Source: Chamaecrista fasciculata
Lineage: Eukaryota; Streptophyta; Magnoliopsida; Fabales; Fabaceae
Length of the DNA: 64,000 nt
NCBI GenBank assembly: GCA_003254925.1
Contig: QANZ01013945.1
Coordinates: forward strand, 49,385-113,384
Reading direction: 5' to 3'
The position numbers and the translations under genes are program-made. The first letter of the stretch is position 1; every line of letters begins with the position of its first letter. This document shows positions 12,358 through 24,900 of the stretch, one piece after another. The notes under the pieces are model-generated. The model saw only the letters and a list, made by a program, of their open reading frames with translations, was not told where the DNA came from and ran no database searches.

Positions 12358-13236
12358 TTTCTTTGCGTTTGCCAGCTTATGTATGGCTTGTTTCTCTGTA
12401 TTATTGACAAGGAAAAAAGAGCCTAGCAGACGAACATGTTCTGAAAATGCACCCAATGTCTTCTTAGCTTAAGAGATCTTTTCTGAATGATCAATGAAGA
12501 AGAACCTAGGTTTTTGCCGTTTATCCGTTTTGCCCTTGAGGAGATGAATTGTATAAAAGGTTTTGGCATTTTGTATTTATTAGCGATTCAATTGCGTATT
12601 TGAGTTACTTCAACATATATAAAATATTTTACATATTAATTCAAAGAAGTACTCTAAATCTCTAATCAAGTGATAAAGACTTGTTTATCCTTAATCAAAT
12701 CTCATCAAAGGTTCGAATCCTGACTTTAAATATAAAACAATCTAAAGTCTATAGGCTAATTATCTCCCTTATTAAGATGTCTCCAAGACACTAGTAGACT
12801 AGTCATTATTACATTACCAATGGGGAATACTTTGGTTACAACCAAAAAGAAATATATTTTAAATATTATCTGTAGTCTGTACGACTTCACATTTCATTTC
12901 TCAACACACATAAAGTTAAATACATTATAAGTCAGGTATGAATTTGATACTTCTTTACCCATCTTCAAACTTGTTATTTCTGACTTGAACTTGAACCATA
13001 AGCCCCATATCCAAGTTAAAAAAAAAAAAAATTTGAAAGTACCGTTAGATTTGAATATCTTGATCTTGATATCTCAAAGAACCAAAGAAACTAGTGCGAA
13101 GCCGCCTCTATATGTGTTAGATGTTCTATATTTTTTTCTTTGAAAAAAATATTTAATGTAATTTTCTAAGATTTTAATAGCCTATATTTATAACAAATTA
13201 CTCACCCAATTAATGTTGTAATTTTCATTAATAGCA
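12358..13236. other. Gene-free AT-rich spacer
   Basis: No conserved frame, RNA gene or complete mobile element was recognised. Composition is AT-rich with scattered poly(A)/(T) runs (for example at 13020). Confidence 0.4.
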
Positions 13237-13249
13237 TTTACTGCCTCTC

Positions 13250-13789
13250 TTTTTTTTTTTCTTGAAAATATAATTTATTCAAAAGCAAGGGAAAGTCAAT
13301 AAAATTATCAAATCCCTAGTATCAACAAGAAAACTAGAAAGAACATCAACTGATGAAGGTGGGGGAGTTTGCAACCCATTCAAGAGGACCCATCTTCGTG
13401 TCAGACAAATTGGCAAGACAATTAGATGCCAAGTTAACGGATCTAGGGATCCAACTAAATCTACAATCATTAAAAAAAAAACCAAACTAGATCCAGAACG
13501 CCTCCGCCACAAAACCTGCCGTAGAAAACACACAGACACGAGCAGAGAGATCACAGATCTGGGAAGGAAAACCGCCGAAAACCACCACTGCAGAAGACAC
13601 ACAGAAAAGAGCGCCACTGATAACCTTAATATGAAATAGGGTGAACTCTCTCATGAAAGAGAGAGGTGATCCCTCACAAGGAGGGGTTTAAGAGAGAACT
13701 CGACTCTCATGAGAGAGAGATTTTTTAGGGGCTTGAGTTTCTAAAATTTGCATAACAGAGTGAGGAGATTGAGATTCAAACACTTAAGT
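13250..13789 (-). mobile_element. LINE-derived non-autonomous retroelement, minus orientation
   Basis: Flanked by a perfect 13-bp target duplication TTTACTGCCTCTC (13237-13249 and 13790-13802). The poly(T) at 13250 is the poly(A) tail on the minus strand. Read on the minus strand, a leader of about 300 bases (with CTCTCATGAGAG-type repeats and a GC-richer stretch, gcagtggtggt) is followed by a decayed fragment of a non-LTR RNase H domain: the nucleotide sequence for GSLDPLTWH and WVLLNGLQT in one frame corresponds to WIPRSANLVAD and GWVANSLPS in the sister copy at 27305. It is about 540 bp long, dead as protein, and shares both leader and tail with the sister copy. Confidence 0.8.
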
Positions 13790-13890
13790 TTTACTGCCTC
13801 TCAATTGAATAAAAATATACCACTAATTACAATGCCATCAAGTGATGTATTAAAAGAAAAAAGCCATCAATAATATCCACTTTAATTCTT

Positions 13891-16800
13891 CTAATAAAGC
13901 ATATGTTTATTCGGTCTAAACAGATGCCTACAAAAGTAGGTTGAGTAGATAATATCATACCAAAGAGGGAACATCAGAAACACAAATAAGGGTATTGGTA
14001 GAAAAGCAAGCATAGAAATGAAGCTAGGAACCCACTTTAAGCCATGGTAGTATGATATAAAGAAGGCACTACTAAATGCAATCATCATGCATATTATGGA
14101 GATGAACAATGCTAGTAACCCAGATATCAACTTCAAGGGCAATGACCTGTAAAAATCAATCTCAGCATAGCGTGAGATGAGGATGGACAAGAAGATGAGA
14201 ATGGAAGTTGAGGATGAGATAAATGCAGAAGCATCTGAGATAGCAAATATTAAGAATGGTGTTTTTTGCAAGAAATTTGGAGTTTCTGTGTTGTCATTTG
14301 TACCACCTGGTGGGCTGAATGCAGCAGAGAAGACTACAGTAGTAATTAGAGTGGAAACAAGCATGCAAGAATTGGCTGTTGTTTTCATCCATGACTCTGC
14401 TTTTTTTAGTAACTCTTCATGCTCCTTTGTGAATAATTGTTGAGGAGTCATGCCATCAGAATTTTTCATCTCTATCAGTGATGGTAACATTATCTTTTTC
14501 ACCTCCTGCCATTTGGAAAAAGTATGTATCCTTGAATCTCATACATGACATTTGGTAACATTTTCTTTTGGTCCCATAACTTTTGCTCAAATCTCAATTT
14601 GGCCCCATAACTTTTTTTGTTGCACTGTTGGTCCCATATTTTTGAGTCAGGTTATAGAATTGGTCTCATATCTTTGGATCAGGTGTAGAATTGGTCTCAT
14701 ATCTTTGGATCAGGTGGGATTGACACTAAAATTTTTTGTAAAGACATGGAACCAATTTTGCAAACTGACCAAAAGATATGGGACTAAAAGTGATACAAGA
14801 CCAAATCTGCAACTTTTTGCGAAGATATCGGACCAAAAGTGCAACAAAAAAAAGTTAGAGGGTCAAAGTGAGATCTGAGCAAAAGTTATGAGACCAAAAG
14901 TACACGTTAACCAAATTATATATAATTTGTATGTGTGTATGTATGTAATGTTGAGAGAGATACCTCAAACCATAATAACTCAAGCATCATTTGAAAAGCA
15001 GCTCCAGAGACTACATTCAATCGATCTAAAGGTGCCAATTTTGCAGCCAGATGCAATAAATTGCTGTTATCTTGGTCATCCAGAAAAGTCACAATCATAT
15101 CCTTCATTGGGCCAATGTCATGTATGAGATTGAAGATACTTGCATAGCGGTGCAACACTGCAACATGAATTATACTTCGATTTCTTGATTCCACTTCCCA
15201 TATCAAATCAGGGTAAGTACTCACAACCTCAGCCAAAAACTCAAAATTCCCTACTTGTGCAGCATTAAATATTACTTGTGAAGGTTCTCTTATGATTTGC
15301 ATGATCTCCGTGTCATCTAGACTAAGAAATGCTTTCCACAGACACCTCACTAGTTCAAGTTGTTGAGTTTGCTTCAAACCTAAGAATCACATGTACAATT
15401 TCACAATATTCATTAATTTTGTTTGATTTGTTTAATTTAGTGACAAAGTACCAATAGTCATATTTAGTCCTAATAGTTGTAAAGTGTAAACTGAATGTGA
15501 TATATGATTATGGCACTTACAAGACTTGCTGAGTCGCTTTCTGTATCGTTTACTTTGGCAATTCGAATTTAAAGGCTTTCGAGCCAGTATGTGCAATCCT
15601 GTCTCTAAGTTATCATCCCTTGCAAAAGCTAGCTTTGGTTTCTTCTCTAGCAAGTCAAATGCTAAATCTGTATTCAAAAAACAGAGAGTAAACATTCAAA
15701 TTAGACTTAAAGGAGTGTTGAAAATTCAGATTCTCAAAATCCAATTTATTTTCTTTGATTCTTGAAAATCAGAGTTAATACAAGTTAACACTCTATTTTT
15801 GCTTCTCCATATCTAATAGAATTACCTTTAGAGGACTGATTTCTTAAGTAAAATTAAATTTTAAAAGACTTATTATTTGTATATAAGAACAAATTTATTA
15901 GAATGACTAAATTCTCATCTAAAAAATGCATATAACAAAATGGAACAGAGTAACTAAGATATGTTAACTCCATATGATTTCAAGGCTAGGACAAAAAATG
16001 TGTAAATAAAAATCTTGAAAATTGAATCATCAACTCTTATGAAAACAATCATGTTAAGAGTACTGTCAAATAATATATGTAAGCACCTCTCTTGAAGAAC
16101 ATTCAAATATGGATTCATCACATTATAGGAAACTAGCTAGCCCCTCCCATTAAATCTAACTATGTTCATTATGTATGTATATATATATATGTAAACATAA
16201 TACATATTCATACCGTAGATTCCAGTGTTGATGCAGCAGAAAAAGAGCAAAACCCAATCATTAGTATCATCAAACACATGAAGAGTTTTAGGGTAAAGAA
16301 ACCAAGCCATGTCACTTCTTCCTTGTAAAGCAGCCATATGAAGAGGAGTGATCATCATTCCTTGATCTCCACATGACCTTATTAATGGTAACCATTCATT
16401 CCTTGACACCATTATCTCTGCAATTTCCACATTCCCAGATGCTGCAGCCAAGCAAAAAGCAGTGTTGCCATTGTAGTCTTGCAATTCCAAGTCACGTGCC
16501 TCCATCCTCTTCACCAGCTCCTCCACGAAATGCACGTGCCTCGCTCCGGCCGCCACGTGCAGCGCCGTCACCCATCGCTTCGTGATGGCGGCTCGCGCCA
16601 AATCGCAGTCTTCTTCTAGCATCTGCCTTGCTGCTTTCCAGTCTCCTCTCAATGCTGCCTTGTGGAGGGGAACACATAACTTCATGTATTTCTCTTTAGC
16701 TTCTTCTGAAACATTATTATATTCAATTCAATATTGTCATATGAATTTATTTAATGTTTATATTTTACTCAAATTTGTTTAATTTGGTCTTTATATATAA

Positions 16801-17945
16801 TTGACTTTTTTAAATTAGTTTTTATTCTTTATAGATATTTGTATCTTGATCTTTAATTAATATTTGAGTTTGTGGCAATATTAGTATTATTAGCTAGTAT
16901 TAATCAAATATATGCAAAAGTTAAATATTTTTGCTTCTCATGTCGTTATTTATTAGCTTATTTAGGGGTTGTTCATTGGTTGCTTTGAGTTCACTATCTT
17001 AGTTGACGAATTTAGTTGGATTAAGTTGAAGAAAATAATTGATCTAACATAAACTAAACCAAATCAATGATTGTTTGAGTTGGTTTGAATAGGTGGACCG
17101 GCTCATACTAATTTTTTTTAATGTGATCTCTCTTTGATTTTATTTTTAATTTGGTCCCTCACAATTTATTTTATAATAGATTAAATTGAGAAGAAAAATC
17201 TATGAAGAATCAGATTGAAAAAATAATCACATGAGAGATCGAAATAAAATTTTTTGGCAAATAAAAAATGAGAATTCATTTGTTATTTATTTATGGTCCA
17301 ACATATTAGATTGAATTGAGTGAGTACATAATTTTGAAACTTATAAGCCAATTCAAATAACGAAAAGTTTAAATTTTCTATCTCAAACCAATTCGTCAAC
17401 TTAACTCAAAGAGTTGATTTTATCAAGTTAGTAAGTTGATCCAATTGCTTGAATACTCTTAAGTTTATTCATTGGACTTTTAAAATACAAGGATTAATCA
17501 ATTATTTAATAAATTATAATTATAGAAACTAAATTAAAATTTTGAACCCAAAACAATAAATGAAATTATGGAAGAAGGGTGGGCATTTTAATTAGTGCTT
17601 GATCTTAAATCTATATGTAAACCAATACTCGAATTGTTAGTGTTCTCATTTACCGTTATAACCCTATTATTCTCTCAAACATGCTGGATAGGCCCGGCCC
17701 AAGTCAGCCCAAAACAGGCCTATTAACAAAAATGGAGTAATTAATTTTTAATATAGTATTTTACGAGGCACTTTATATATATAATTAATTTGTATAAAAA
17801 TGAAGAGATTATTGGATGATAAGAATTATATATTACGTGTATCATCCAAAAGATGAAGGAGAGGCCTCCTGAATTGAGCTGAAGCAACCACCCTCTGAAG
17901 TTGTCTCACTGGTGAAGTTGTTGAATTTACATCCCTTATTGCCAT
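13891..17945 (-). CDS. Ankyrin-repeat membrane protein with PGG domain (ACD6/ITN1-like)
   Basis: Membrane protein of the plant ANK-TM family; relatives act in defence and salt or ABA signalling. Exons (minus strand): 17837-17945, 16214-16705, 15521-15667, 14964-15379 and 13891-14505; all introns are GT-AG and the joined frame gives 592 residues. Ankyrin repeats fill exons 2-4 (PLHKAALRGDWKAARQML, TALHVAAGARHVHFVEEL, NTAFCLAAASGNVEIAEI, TPLHMAALQGR, SIIHVAVLHRY, NLLHLAAKL). Exon 5 carries the LWFE|EVKK junction, DGMTPQQLF, and the PGG domain with SPPGGTNDN near residues 452-460. Four hydrophobic segments follow to the C-terminus, a typical layout. The first exon is short (MAIRDVNSTTSPVRQLQRVV) and is supported by its donor and frame (C|AA = Gln). 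A foldback element sits inside the last intron. Without phylogeny the exact orthologue cannot be named. Confidence 0.9.
14554..14912. mobile_element. Foldback element inside the last intron of the ankyrin gene
   Basis: The left end (GGTAACATTTTCTTTTGG, then TCCCATAACTTTTGCTC) pairs with the right end (GAGCAAAAGTTATGAGACC, then AAAAGTACACGTTAACC). Internal arm pieces 'ttttttgttgcactgttgg' and 'aaaagtgcaacaaaaaaaag' also pair. It is about 360 bp, entirely within intron 14506-14963, so it should be removed by splicing. The family resemblance to the foldbacks at 18656 and 21062 is clear. No target duplication was recognised. Confidence 0.75.
16975..17480. repeat. Degenerate inverted repeat in the first coding intron of the ankyrin gene
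   Basis: AGTTGACGAATTTAGTTGG on the left corresponds to the reverse complement of CAATTCGTCAACTTAACTC on the right, and GCTTTGAGTTCA to an inverted partner near CTCAAAGAGTTGA. The copies are diverged and the borders approximate. Probably an old foldback or MITE copy. Confidence 0.35.
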
Positions 17946-18460
17946 TTCTCTGTAAAAGAAACAAAGCAACAAAACGTTAATAAGAAAGATTTTGAGTTCT
18001 TAATTTGTGAATGAAGTTACCCTATTAAGAAACTATCCAATTATAATCAAGTGTGCAACATGAGTAATTGGGTCTCTGAAGATCAGGCCAGAAAATAAAA
18101 GAAAAAAAGGGGACAGAAATGTTTTAAGAAAAACTAGTAAAGAAAGCTCAAAGAAGTATCAAAATGGAAACTCACACAGTAACCATCATCATCATCATCA
18201 GCAGCAGCAGCACAATAAGAAGAAGAATAAGGAAATTAGCAGATAAAGAAAGAGAGTGATAATTAAGTAGAGAGAATAATTAATATAAGAAATTACCTGG
18301 ATATCTGATGATGAGTGATATATTAACAGGAAATTGAAATTCCCATATAATTGATTGGTGTTTCTTGGATCTGAATTCTGAAATGAGGAAGCTGGTGTTT
18401 CCTTGCGGTGTGCAAGCCAAAGTAAAATATATGAAGCACCACTGAAACACTAACTGTTCA
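17946..18460 (-). other. Probable 5'UTR with intron of the ankyrin gene
   Basis: Just upstream of the ankyrin ATG there is an acceptor (CTTTTACAG then AGAAATGG). A donor-like CCAG|GTAATT lies at 18297/18296 on the minus strand, so a 5'UTR intron of about 350 bases is likely, with a leader exon from 18297 to roughly 18460. The interval contains small ATC and AGC repeats (near 18185). The transcription start is not defined. Confidence 0.4.
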
Positions 18461-18655
18461 CTCACTCACAAGGTCAAGTCAATGATTAATCATTAAAATA
18501 GTACGTATGGTCATCCTTTTTCCCCATATGCTATCACCCATCATTAATCTATATATATATATATGTATATATATATACTATATATATATATGCTATAATA
18601 ATTTGGTTTCACCATAATTAATTAAAACAAATTATGATTGTGATATTATTTTATT

Positions 18656-19192
18656 GGCAGAGTGCATTATTGGTCCCATATATTTTGCTTAGATTTCAAT
18701 TTGGTTTTGTATTTTTTTTTGTTGCATTTTTTGTCTCATATCTTTTGCTCAGGTTTCACTTTGGTCGCATATTTTTGGGTCAAGTGCAGAACTGGTTTCA
18801 TATTTTTTGTTGCATTAAAACAAATTATGATTGTGATATTATTTTATTGGCAGAGTGCATTATTGGTCCCATATATTTTGCTTAGATTTCAATTTGGTTT
18901 TGTATTTTTTTTGTTGCATTTTTTGTCTCATATCTTTTGCTCAGGTTTCACTTTGGTCGCATATTTTTGGGTCAAGTGCAGAACTGGTTTCATATTTTTG
19001 GGTCAAGTGAGATTGAAGGTGAAATTTTTTACAAAGATATGAGATCAATTCTATAACCTGACCAAAAGTGATATGTGACTAAATCTGCAACTTGGACAAA
19101 AGATATGAGACTAAAAATGCAACAAAAAAAATACGAGACTAAATTGAAACCTAGATAAATTAAAAGATATGAGACCAAAAGTACTTTTGACC
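18656..19192. mobile_element. Foldback element with 9-bp target duplication and internal tandem duplication
   Basis: Left end GGCAGAGTGCATTATTGG, right end CCAAAAGTACTTTTGACC. Flanks TATTTTATT (18647-18655) and TATTTTGTT (19193-19201) match at 8 of 9 bases. A 193-bp segment beginning ATTAAAACAAATTATG at 18621 repeats from 18814; it includes 35 bases of host flank plus most of the left arm. The right arm (about 19030-19192) carries the inverted counterpart. The hydrophobic open frames in this stretch are artefacts of T-rich repeat sequence. Confidence 0.75.
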
Positions 19193-19479
19193 TATTTTGT
19201 TCATGAAGTTAAAATTTAAGATTTTTTTTGTAACTTTAAGATTATTTAAACTAAGTTATTTTAAATGATAAAGTATTAATATCAAATAAAAAATATATGA
19301 ATTTTTTACTTTCTTTCATTTTTTTTCCTTCAATCTATTCTACGTAGTTTTTTTTCGGTCTTAATTCTCAAATATCAAACAAACATATAATATTTTCTTT
19401 ATAATTTTATTCAAGCTGAAACTATTATTAATTAGCTTTTATTTTTATTTTTAGTATTTTAGTTGTTTTAACCGAATTG

Positions 19480-20150
19480 ATATAATTGGATGGCCAAAAT
19501 AGCCATCTAATTCATCCAAAGAATTCTGGACATCCAAACCAAACCAAACCAAACCGAAAATTATAATTATATTAGTTCGGTTGGTTGGTTTTTGTGTATA
19601 TTTTTTTTAAAAAAAATCAGATTCCGAAAATTATAATTTCATACAAATTATAATATATATAGGCATTCATATATTGCCAAGTATATGCAAAAAAATTGCA
19701 TGTATATATCATTATATATGACTTTCTAATTCATTATTTCAATTAGTCTATCGAATTTCAAATATGAGATTTTTTTAAATATAAAATTCCATAACATTCA
19801 TAATTTCATAATAAAATTCATCATAAATTTATAATTTCATAGTACTTATAAAACACTAAAATAAAATTGGAGGCTTAATTAGTGGCTCAATGAATGAGAT
19901 TGATAGGTATATTCATTTTATATATAGAAATATTCTATTTATAGAAGTATTTTATATATAGAAATATATAGGTTCGGTTTTATCGGATGGTTCGGTTAAT
20001 CATCAATTTGTAAAATAAACCGAATCAAACAAGTTTAGTTCTCTCATTTCTCATCCAAACCATTCGAATTTTAATCGGTTTAATCGGTTTTTGTCAGTTT
20101 GAATTAGTTTGGATCGATTAGAATTGGATGAAATTAGTGTTGCTCACATG
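19480..20150. repeat. Inverted-repeat element rich in ACCGAA/TTCGGT
   Basis: Left part: AATTGGATGGCCAAAATAGC, AACCAAACCAAACCGAAAA, AGTTCGGTTGG. Right part: GGTTCGGTTTTATCGG, CATCCAAACCATTCG, ATCGGTTTAATCGG, ending GATTAGAATTGGATG. The ends are roughly complementary, as in a MITE or other DNA transposon derivative. Borders are approximate and no target duplication was identified. Confidence 0.4.
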
Positions 20151-21050
20151 GATTTTTCTTTATATATGATCCAAGGTTTCACGAGAACAATCTCAAATCT
20201 CAAAATAATCTAATACTAATGGACAAGCAAGTCACTGGCTCTTTGGTTTTTTTTTTTTTTTTTGNAATTTTGATATAAATATATATTTAAAAATTATATT
20301 TTAACAATTAAATTGATATTTTATTTGTTTTGTAAAATCAAATCATCAATTTACATTAGCTTCACAATAAAGAAAAAATAAAATTAAAATTAAAATACTA
20401 CTAAATGAAAGTCAAACTATTTTACCACATCATGTATGATTATTTAATATATTTTATATTATATTTCGTTAAAGACTATTGAGAGATGATTAACATATTG
20501 AAAAATCCTCATTATTTTTATATTAATATTAAAAAATAATAATTTATTCACAACTTCTCAATTTTATTTTAAACTATAGTGAAAAAAATTATTACTTTAA
20601 ATAATCTTATAAGTCTAAATAAATTCTATGAAAATATTAATATAATATTTATGTCCTCTTTAATTTACAAATTAATTTACTTAAAACTTCTAACATTATC
20701 CTCCAAACTAATACAATAATTGGCCATTCAGGCCAGAAAACCAATAATGGGCTATAAAGTGATGAATCTTTTTCATTGGAATAGTCAAACTTCAATTTCC
20801 ATAATGGATTGTGAAAGGAAAAGAAAATCACAGATAAAACACATTGATAACGATATACTACGTACCACAAATACGTAAGAAAATAAATAATAATAAAAGT
20901 TGATTCATTTATTATCCGTGTCATCATTACATAATAATTTATTAATCTATCCAGTTTAAGGTAGATGTAAAAACCCTGTTCCACACGAAATCTCTCAAAC
21001 TCGAATGGTTCAATTTTAAACTCTTAGTTAAGTCTTAAAATTATTATTAT
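20151..21050. other. Gene-free AT-rich spacer
   Basis: Contains a poly(T) run with an n at 20265, AT-rich sequence, and an ATT microsatellite from about 21040 at the border of the next foldback. The longest open frame (20649-20984, minus) has no recognisable composition or motif. Confidence 0.4.
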
Positions 21051-21061
21051 TATTATTATTA

Positions 21062-21765
21062 GGCTAAAGTGCACTTTTGGTCCCACAACTTTGACAAGGG
21101 TTTCAATTTGGTCCCATAACTTTTTTTGTTGCAATTTTGATCTCACAACTTCTGAAAACGTCCCGCCGTTGGTCCCAAGCTGATTTTCATCCATTTTCTG
21201 TCGTTAAAGATGATCTGACATACTGAGTTGAATGATGACGTGACAAATATAGGTGAAGTGGATTTAACAGCAGATAACTTCTGAAAACGTCTCGCCGTTG
21301 GTCCCAAGCTGATTTCCATCCATTTTCTGTCGTTAAAGATGATCTGACATACTAAGTTGAATGATGACGTGACAAATATAGGTGAAGTGAATTTAACATC
21401 AGATAACTTCTGAAAACGTCCCGCCGTTGGTCCTAAGCTGATTTCCATCCATTTTCTGCCGTTAAAGATGATCTCACATACCGAGTTGAATGGTGATGTG
21501 GCAAATATAGGTAAAGTGGATTTAACAGCAGATAACTTCTGAAAACGTTTCATCGTTGGTCTCAAGCTGATTTCCATCCACTTCACCTATATTTGTCACG
21601 TCATCATTCAACTCAGTATGTCAGATCATCTTTAACAGCAGAAAATGAATGGAAATCAGCTTGGGACCAACGACGGGACATTTTCAGAAGTTATGGGAAC
21701 AAAATTGCAACAAAAAAAATTATGAAACTATTGCCAAAGTTATGAAACCAAAAGGGCACTTTTTA
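21062..21765. mobile_element. Foldback element with 129-bp tandem repeats, upstream of the GT47 gene
   Basis: Left end GGCTAAAGTGCACTTTTGG, right end CCAAAAGGGCACTTTTT, inserted in an ATT microsatellite present on both sides. Inside, the motif TCTGAAAACG recurs at 21151, 21280, 21409 and 21538, a period of exactly 129 bp. The fourth unit breaks off and turns into the inverted arm (CAGCTTGGGACCAACG, TTTTCAGAAGTTATGGG). Because 129 = 43 codons, a 147-codon frame stays open by chance; it is not a gene. The element ends about 200 bp before the GT47 start codon. Confidence 0.85.
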
Positions 21766-21936
21766 TTATTATTATTGAACAAATGACAATACGAGAAAAT
21801 CTCGTAGTGTGTCTGAATTCTGAAATGTGAATCAAAATTTAGCAAACAGCGAAACCCACACACATTTGAAATTCCTGTCTGAAGAAGAAGAAAAAAAGAG
21901 AGATTCGAACGAATTCCAAGGAGACGACGAAAAAGG

Positions 21937-21961
21937 GGCGCACGTTAGCAAAACGTGCGCC
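21937..21961 (+). promoter_or_regulatory. GC-rich hairpin just upstream of the GT47 start codon
   Basis: The perfect 10-bp arms GGCGCACGTT (21937-21946) and AACGTGCGCC (21952-21961) are separated by five bases. The 3' foot of the stem is 11 bases from the ATG at 21973. It is presumably in the 5' leader, where such a stable stem could slow scanning ribosomes. As DNA it is a palindrome with ACGT cores that bZIP/bHLH factors can bind. Function is inferred. Confidence 0.5.
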
Positions 21962-21972
21962 GACGAGAAGCC

Positions 21973-24900
21973 ATGGACGAACAACGATCGAGGTCGAGAA
22001 AGTTCAAGCCCACTGTAATCTCTTCCTTCTTCCTCTCTCGCCTCCGAAAATCGTTCCACAGGCTCTCCATTTCAACTTTCCTCGTCGTTTTGCTAACGTA
22101 CGCTCTCTTCAACGCCTTCTTCATACCCTTAGATTCCGACTCCGCCGCCGCCGTCGTCCTCAGCCAAGCCCCCGCCGGCGAGGCTCTCCCGACGCCGCCG
22201 GCGAAACCCCCCGCCGTCAAAGTCTACCTCTACGATCTCCCCACGCGCTTCACGTACGGCGTCATCGATCACCATTCCATGGCGCGTGGAGGTCACGCTC
22301 CCGCGCCGACCTTAAAGTATCCGGGTCATCAGCACATGGCCGAGTGGTTCATATTCTCGGATCTGATCCGACCCGAATCCGAGCGAGTCGGGTCGCCGAT
22401 TGTTAGGGTATTTAAGCCGGAGGAAGCGGAACTTTTTTATGTGCCTTTCTTTTCTTCTCTGAGTTTAATCGTGAACCCTAATAGTAATGCCCTTTCGTCG
22501 GAGACGGAAAAGCCGGTGTATAGCGACGGCGAGAATCAGGATTTGCTGGTGGAGTGGTTGGAGGAGCAGGAGTATTGGAAGAGGAACAACGGGAGGGACC
22601 ATGTGATTGTAGCTTCGGATCCGAATGCGTTGTATCGGGTCATCGATAGAGTGAAGAATAGTGTTCTGCTCGTGTCGGATTTCGGCCGATTGCGACAAGA
22701 CCAGGGGTCTATTGTTAAGGATGTCGTCATTCCTTACTCTCATCGTCTCAGGACGTACGAGGGAGATGCGAGTCTTGAGAATCGCAGCACATTGCTGTTT
22801 TTCATGGGCAATCGATACCGCAAAGAGGTAATAACTGGGTCTCTTTCTTTGCATGGTGTGTTTTGTATCAGAATTTGAAATGACTTATCGTGTTTCCTCT
22901 GTTTCCTGTCGTAGTTGTCTTTGTTGAATCTTATATAGTCTAAATTTCTCTTAAAATATTCATAGAAGTAGCATTTGTGAAGCAAATTCGATGCTTAAGT
23001 CACTAAAGGGAGAACAATATGATAACAAGAATGATAGTATCATTTCTTCAATGGTTAAGTGTTTATAGTTATTTTCATTTCTTAGTTGGTTAGGTATTTA
23101 TGCGTAGTGAAATTTGGGTAGGGTTGAGTTTACCACAATGTTGAATGGGGATCGTGAGGTAATTGATCAATGATCACTATTATCATATTATGTGTCTAGG
23201 AGAAGGATAACCCTACTCAGGATTGTCTAGGATGATTGATTTATTGATAAGGTTAAAATTTTTGTCATGCTCAATGCATATCTTGAAATTTTACACTGAC
23301 TTTAGGATCGGGTCCAATGATAACAGTTCCAAAGATGGGTAAGGAGTTAAGTTACCGTTACCTTATCCATAATAGTAAATACTTATTTATATATATCAAA
23401 GTATAATAGTAAATATTTATTTATTTATATATATCGAAGTATAATATCTTTTAACTTTACATGTTGAAAAAATGTAAAATTGTAAAAATAAGATGTTAAA
23501 TATTTTATATATATTGAGGTAATCTAATAGTACATTCATATTTATGATTTTTTAAAATAGTTATGGATGTAAATAATTGATCAAAATAAGTTTTATACTA
23601 GTAAATGGATTTTGAATTTTGATTTGAAGATCTTACTTTTGTTGTTGAATTGAAAATAAAATTTATGCATGGCTTACTTAAAATAATGTGTAAACTGGCT
23701 TTGCCACCATAGTCTCTATGAGAGTTTCCTTTGTCATTTGAGAGATTGGTGAAACAGCTGTGATAGATTGAGCTAGTTGATTGAGTAAAAGAACAAAACC
23801 TATGTCAACCAAGTTATAGATATTATTCAGTATTCATTAGTTTTATGGACTTCAATTAATAGTTACTGCCTTCTTGACATTATTTCTGCTTGGCATTATA
23901 TCTCCAACACATGATATTGTAGTTGCAGCAGAATAACATGAGGATCTCAAGATAGAGGATGATAAGGTTAACTAATCTAATAATATGTTAATTTCCTTTG
24001 GTGTCATCTGTTGATTTTGTTGACATATTAAACGACATTCAAATTTTGAAATTTATTGTCAGACAAAGTATTGATATGCATCTTTTAGTTACTGAGGCAC
24101 ATGCATAGGATTCACTGATTCAGTTGCTAATTTTTTTTAAAGTACAGGTTTAGATTTCTTTTCATCATAGTTTTCTTTTATGTTGAGAGAACATGATAAC
24201 ACTGATGTATTTTCCGTACTTATGTTGCACATGCTGAAGGTCTTGTGTATTACTAGTTAGCATCTTTAGGGGATTCAAGAAATACAGAAAGACTTTCATT
24301 TTTTTCATTGACGTGTAAATTGATTTCTTTGTGTTCTTATCTCTTAATAGGGAGGTAAAATTCGTGACAAACTTTTCCATATTCTCGGAAAAGAAAAGGA
24401 TGTCATTATAAAGCATGGAACACAATCCACAGAGAGCAGAAGGGCAGCTTCAAAAGGAATGCATACATCGAAGTTCTGTTTGCATCCTGCAGGAGATACT
24501 CCCTCGGCTTGCCGGCTCTTTGATGCTATAGTCAGTTTGTGTGTTCCGGTGATCGTCAGTGATCGTATTGAGTTGCCCTTTGAAGATGTCATAGACTACA
24601 GAAAGCTTGCAATATTTGTGGATTCTGCTTCTGCTTTAAAACAGAAACATTTGGTGTCAATGCTGAGAGCAGTAACCCCAGAAAGAATCCTTGAGTATCA
24701 AAAAGAACTGAAAGAGGTTAGTAGTAGAACTTGCATAATTTATTGTTTTGCATGACTGCATTCTTTACCTTTGTCTAATCATATACTATAGTACATGTCT
24801 TTGACATCTTCTGTTCTTGGGGATTGAAACTATGTATCAGAAACTTGTAGTTACTTCTTTAAAAAATAATGTTACCTTCTAATTCTCACAATCCATTATT

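Noticed and set aside
18634-19042. Hydrophobic open frames resembling membrane proteins
   Set aside because: T-rich foldback arm repeated by the 193-bp duplication; no start context or family match.
20649-20984. 111-codon minus-strand frame
   Set aside because: AT-rich, no recognisable motif, neighbours are transposon debris.
21143-21586. 147-codon open frame with a repetitive protein
   Set aside because: It is the 129-bp tandem repeat of a foldback element; 129 is divisible by three, so the frame stays open by chance.
22465-22854. 129-codon frame antisense to the GT47 gene
   Set aside because: Shadow of the strongly coding GC-rich exon 1 on the other strand.
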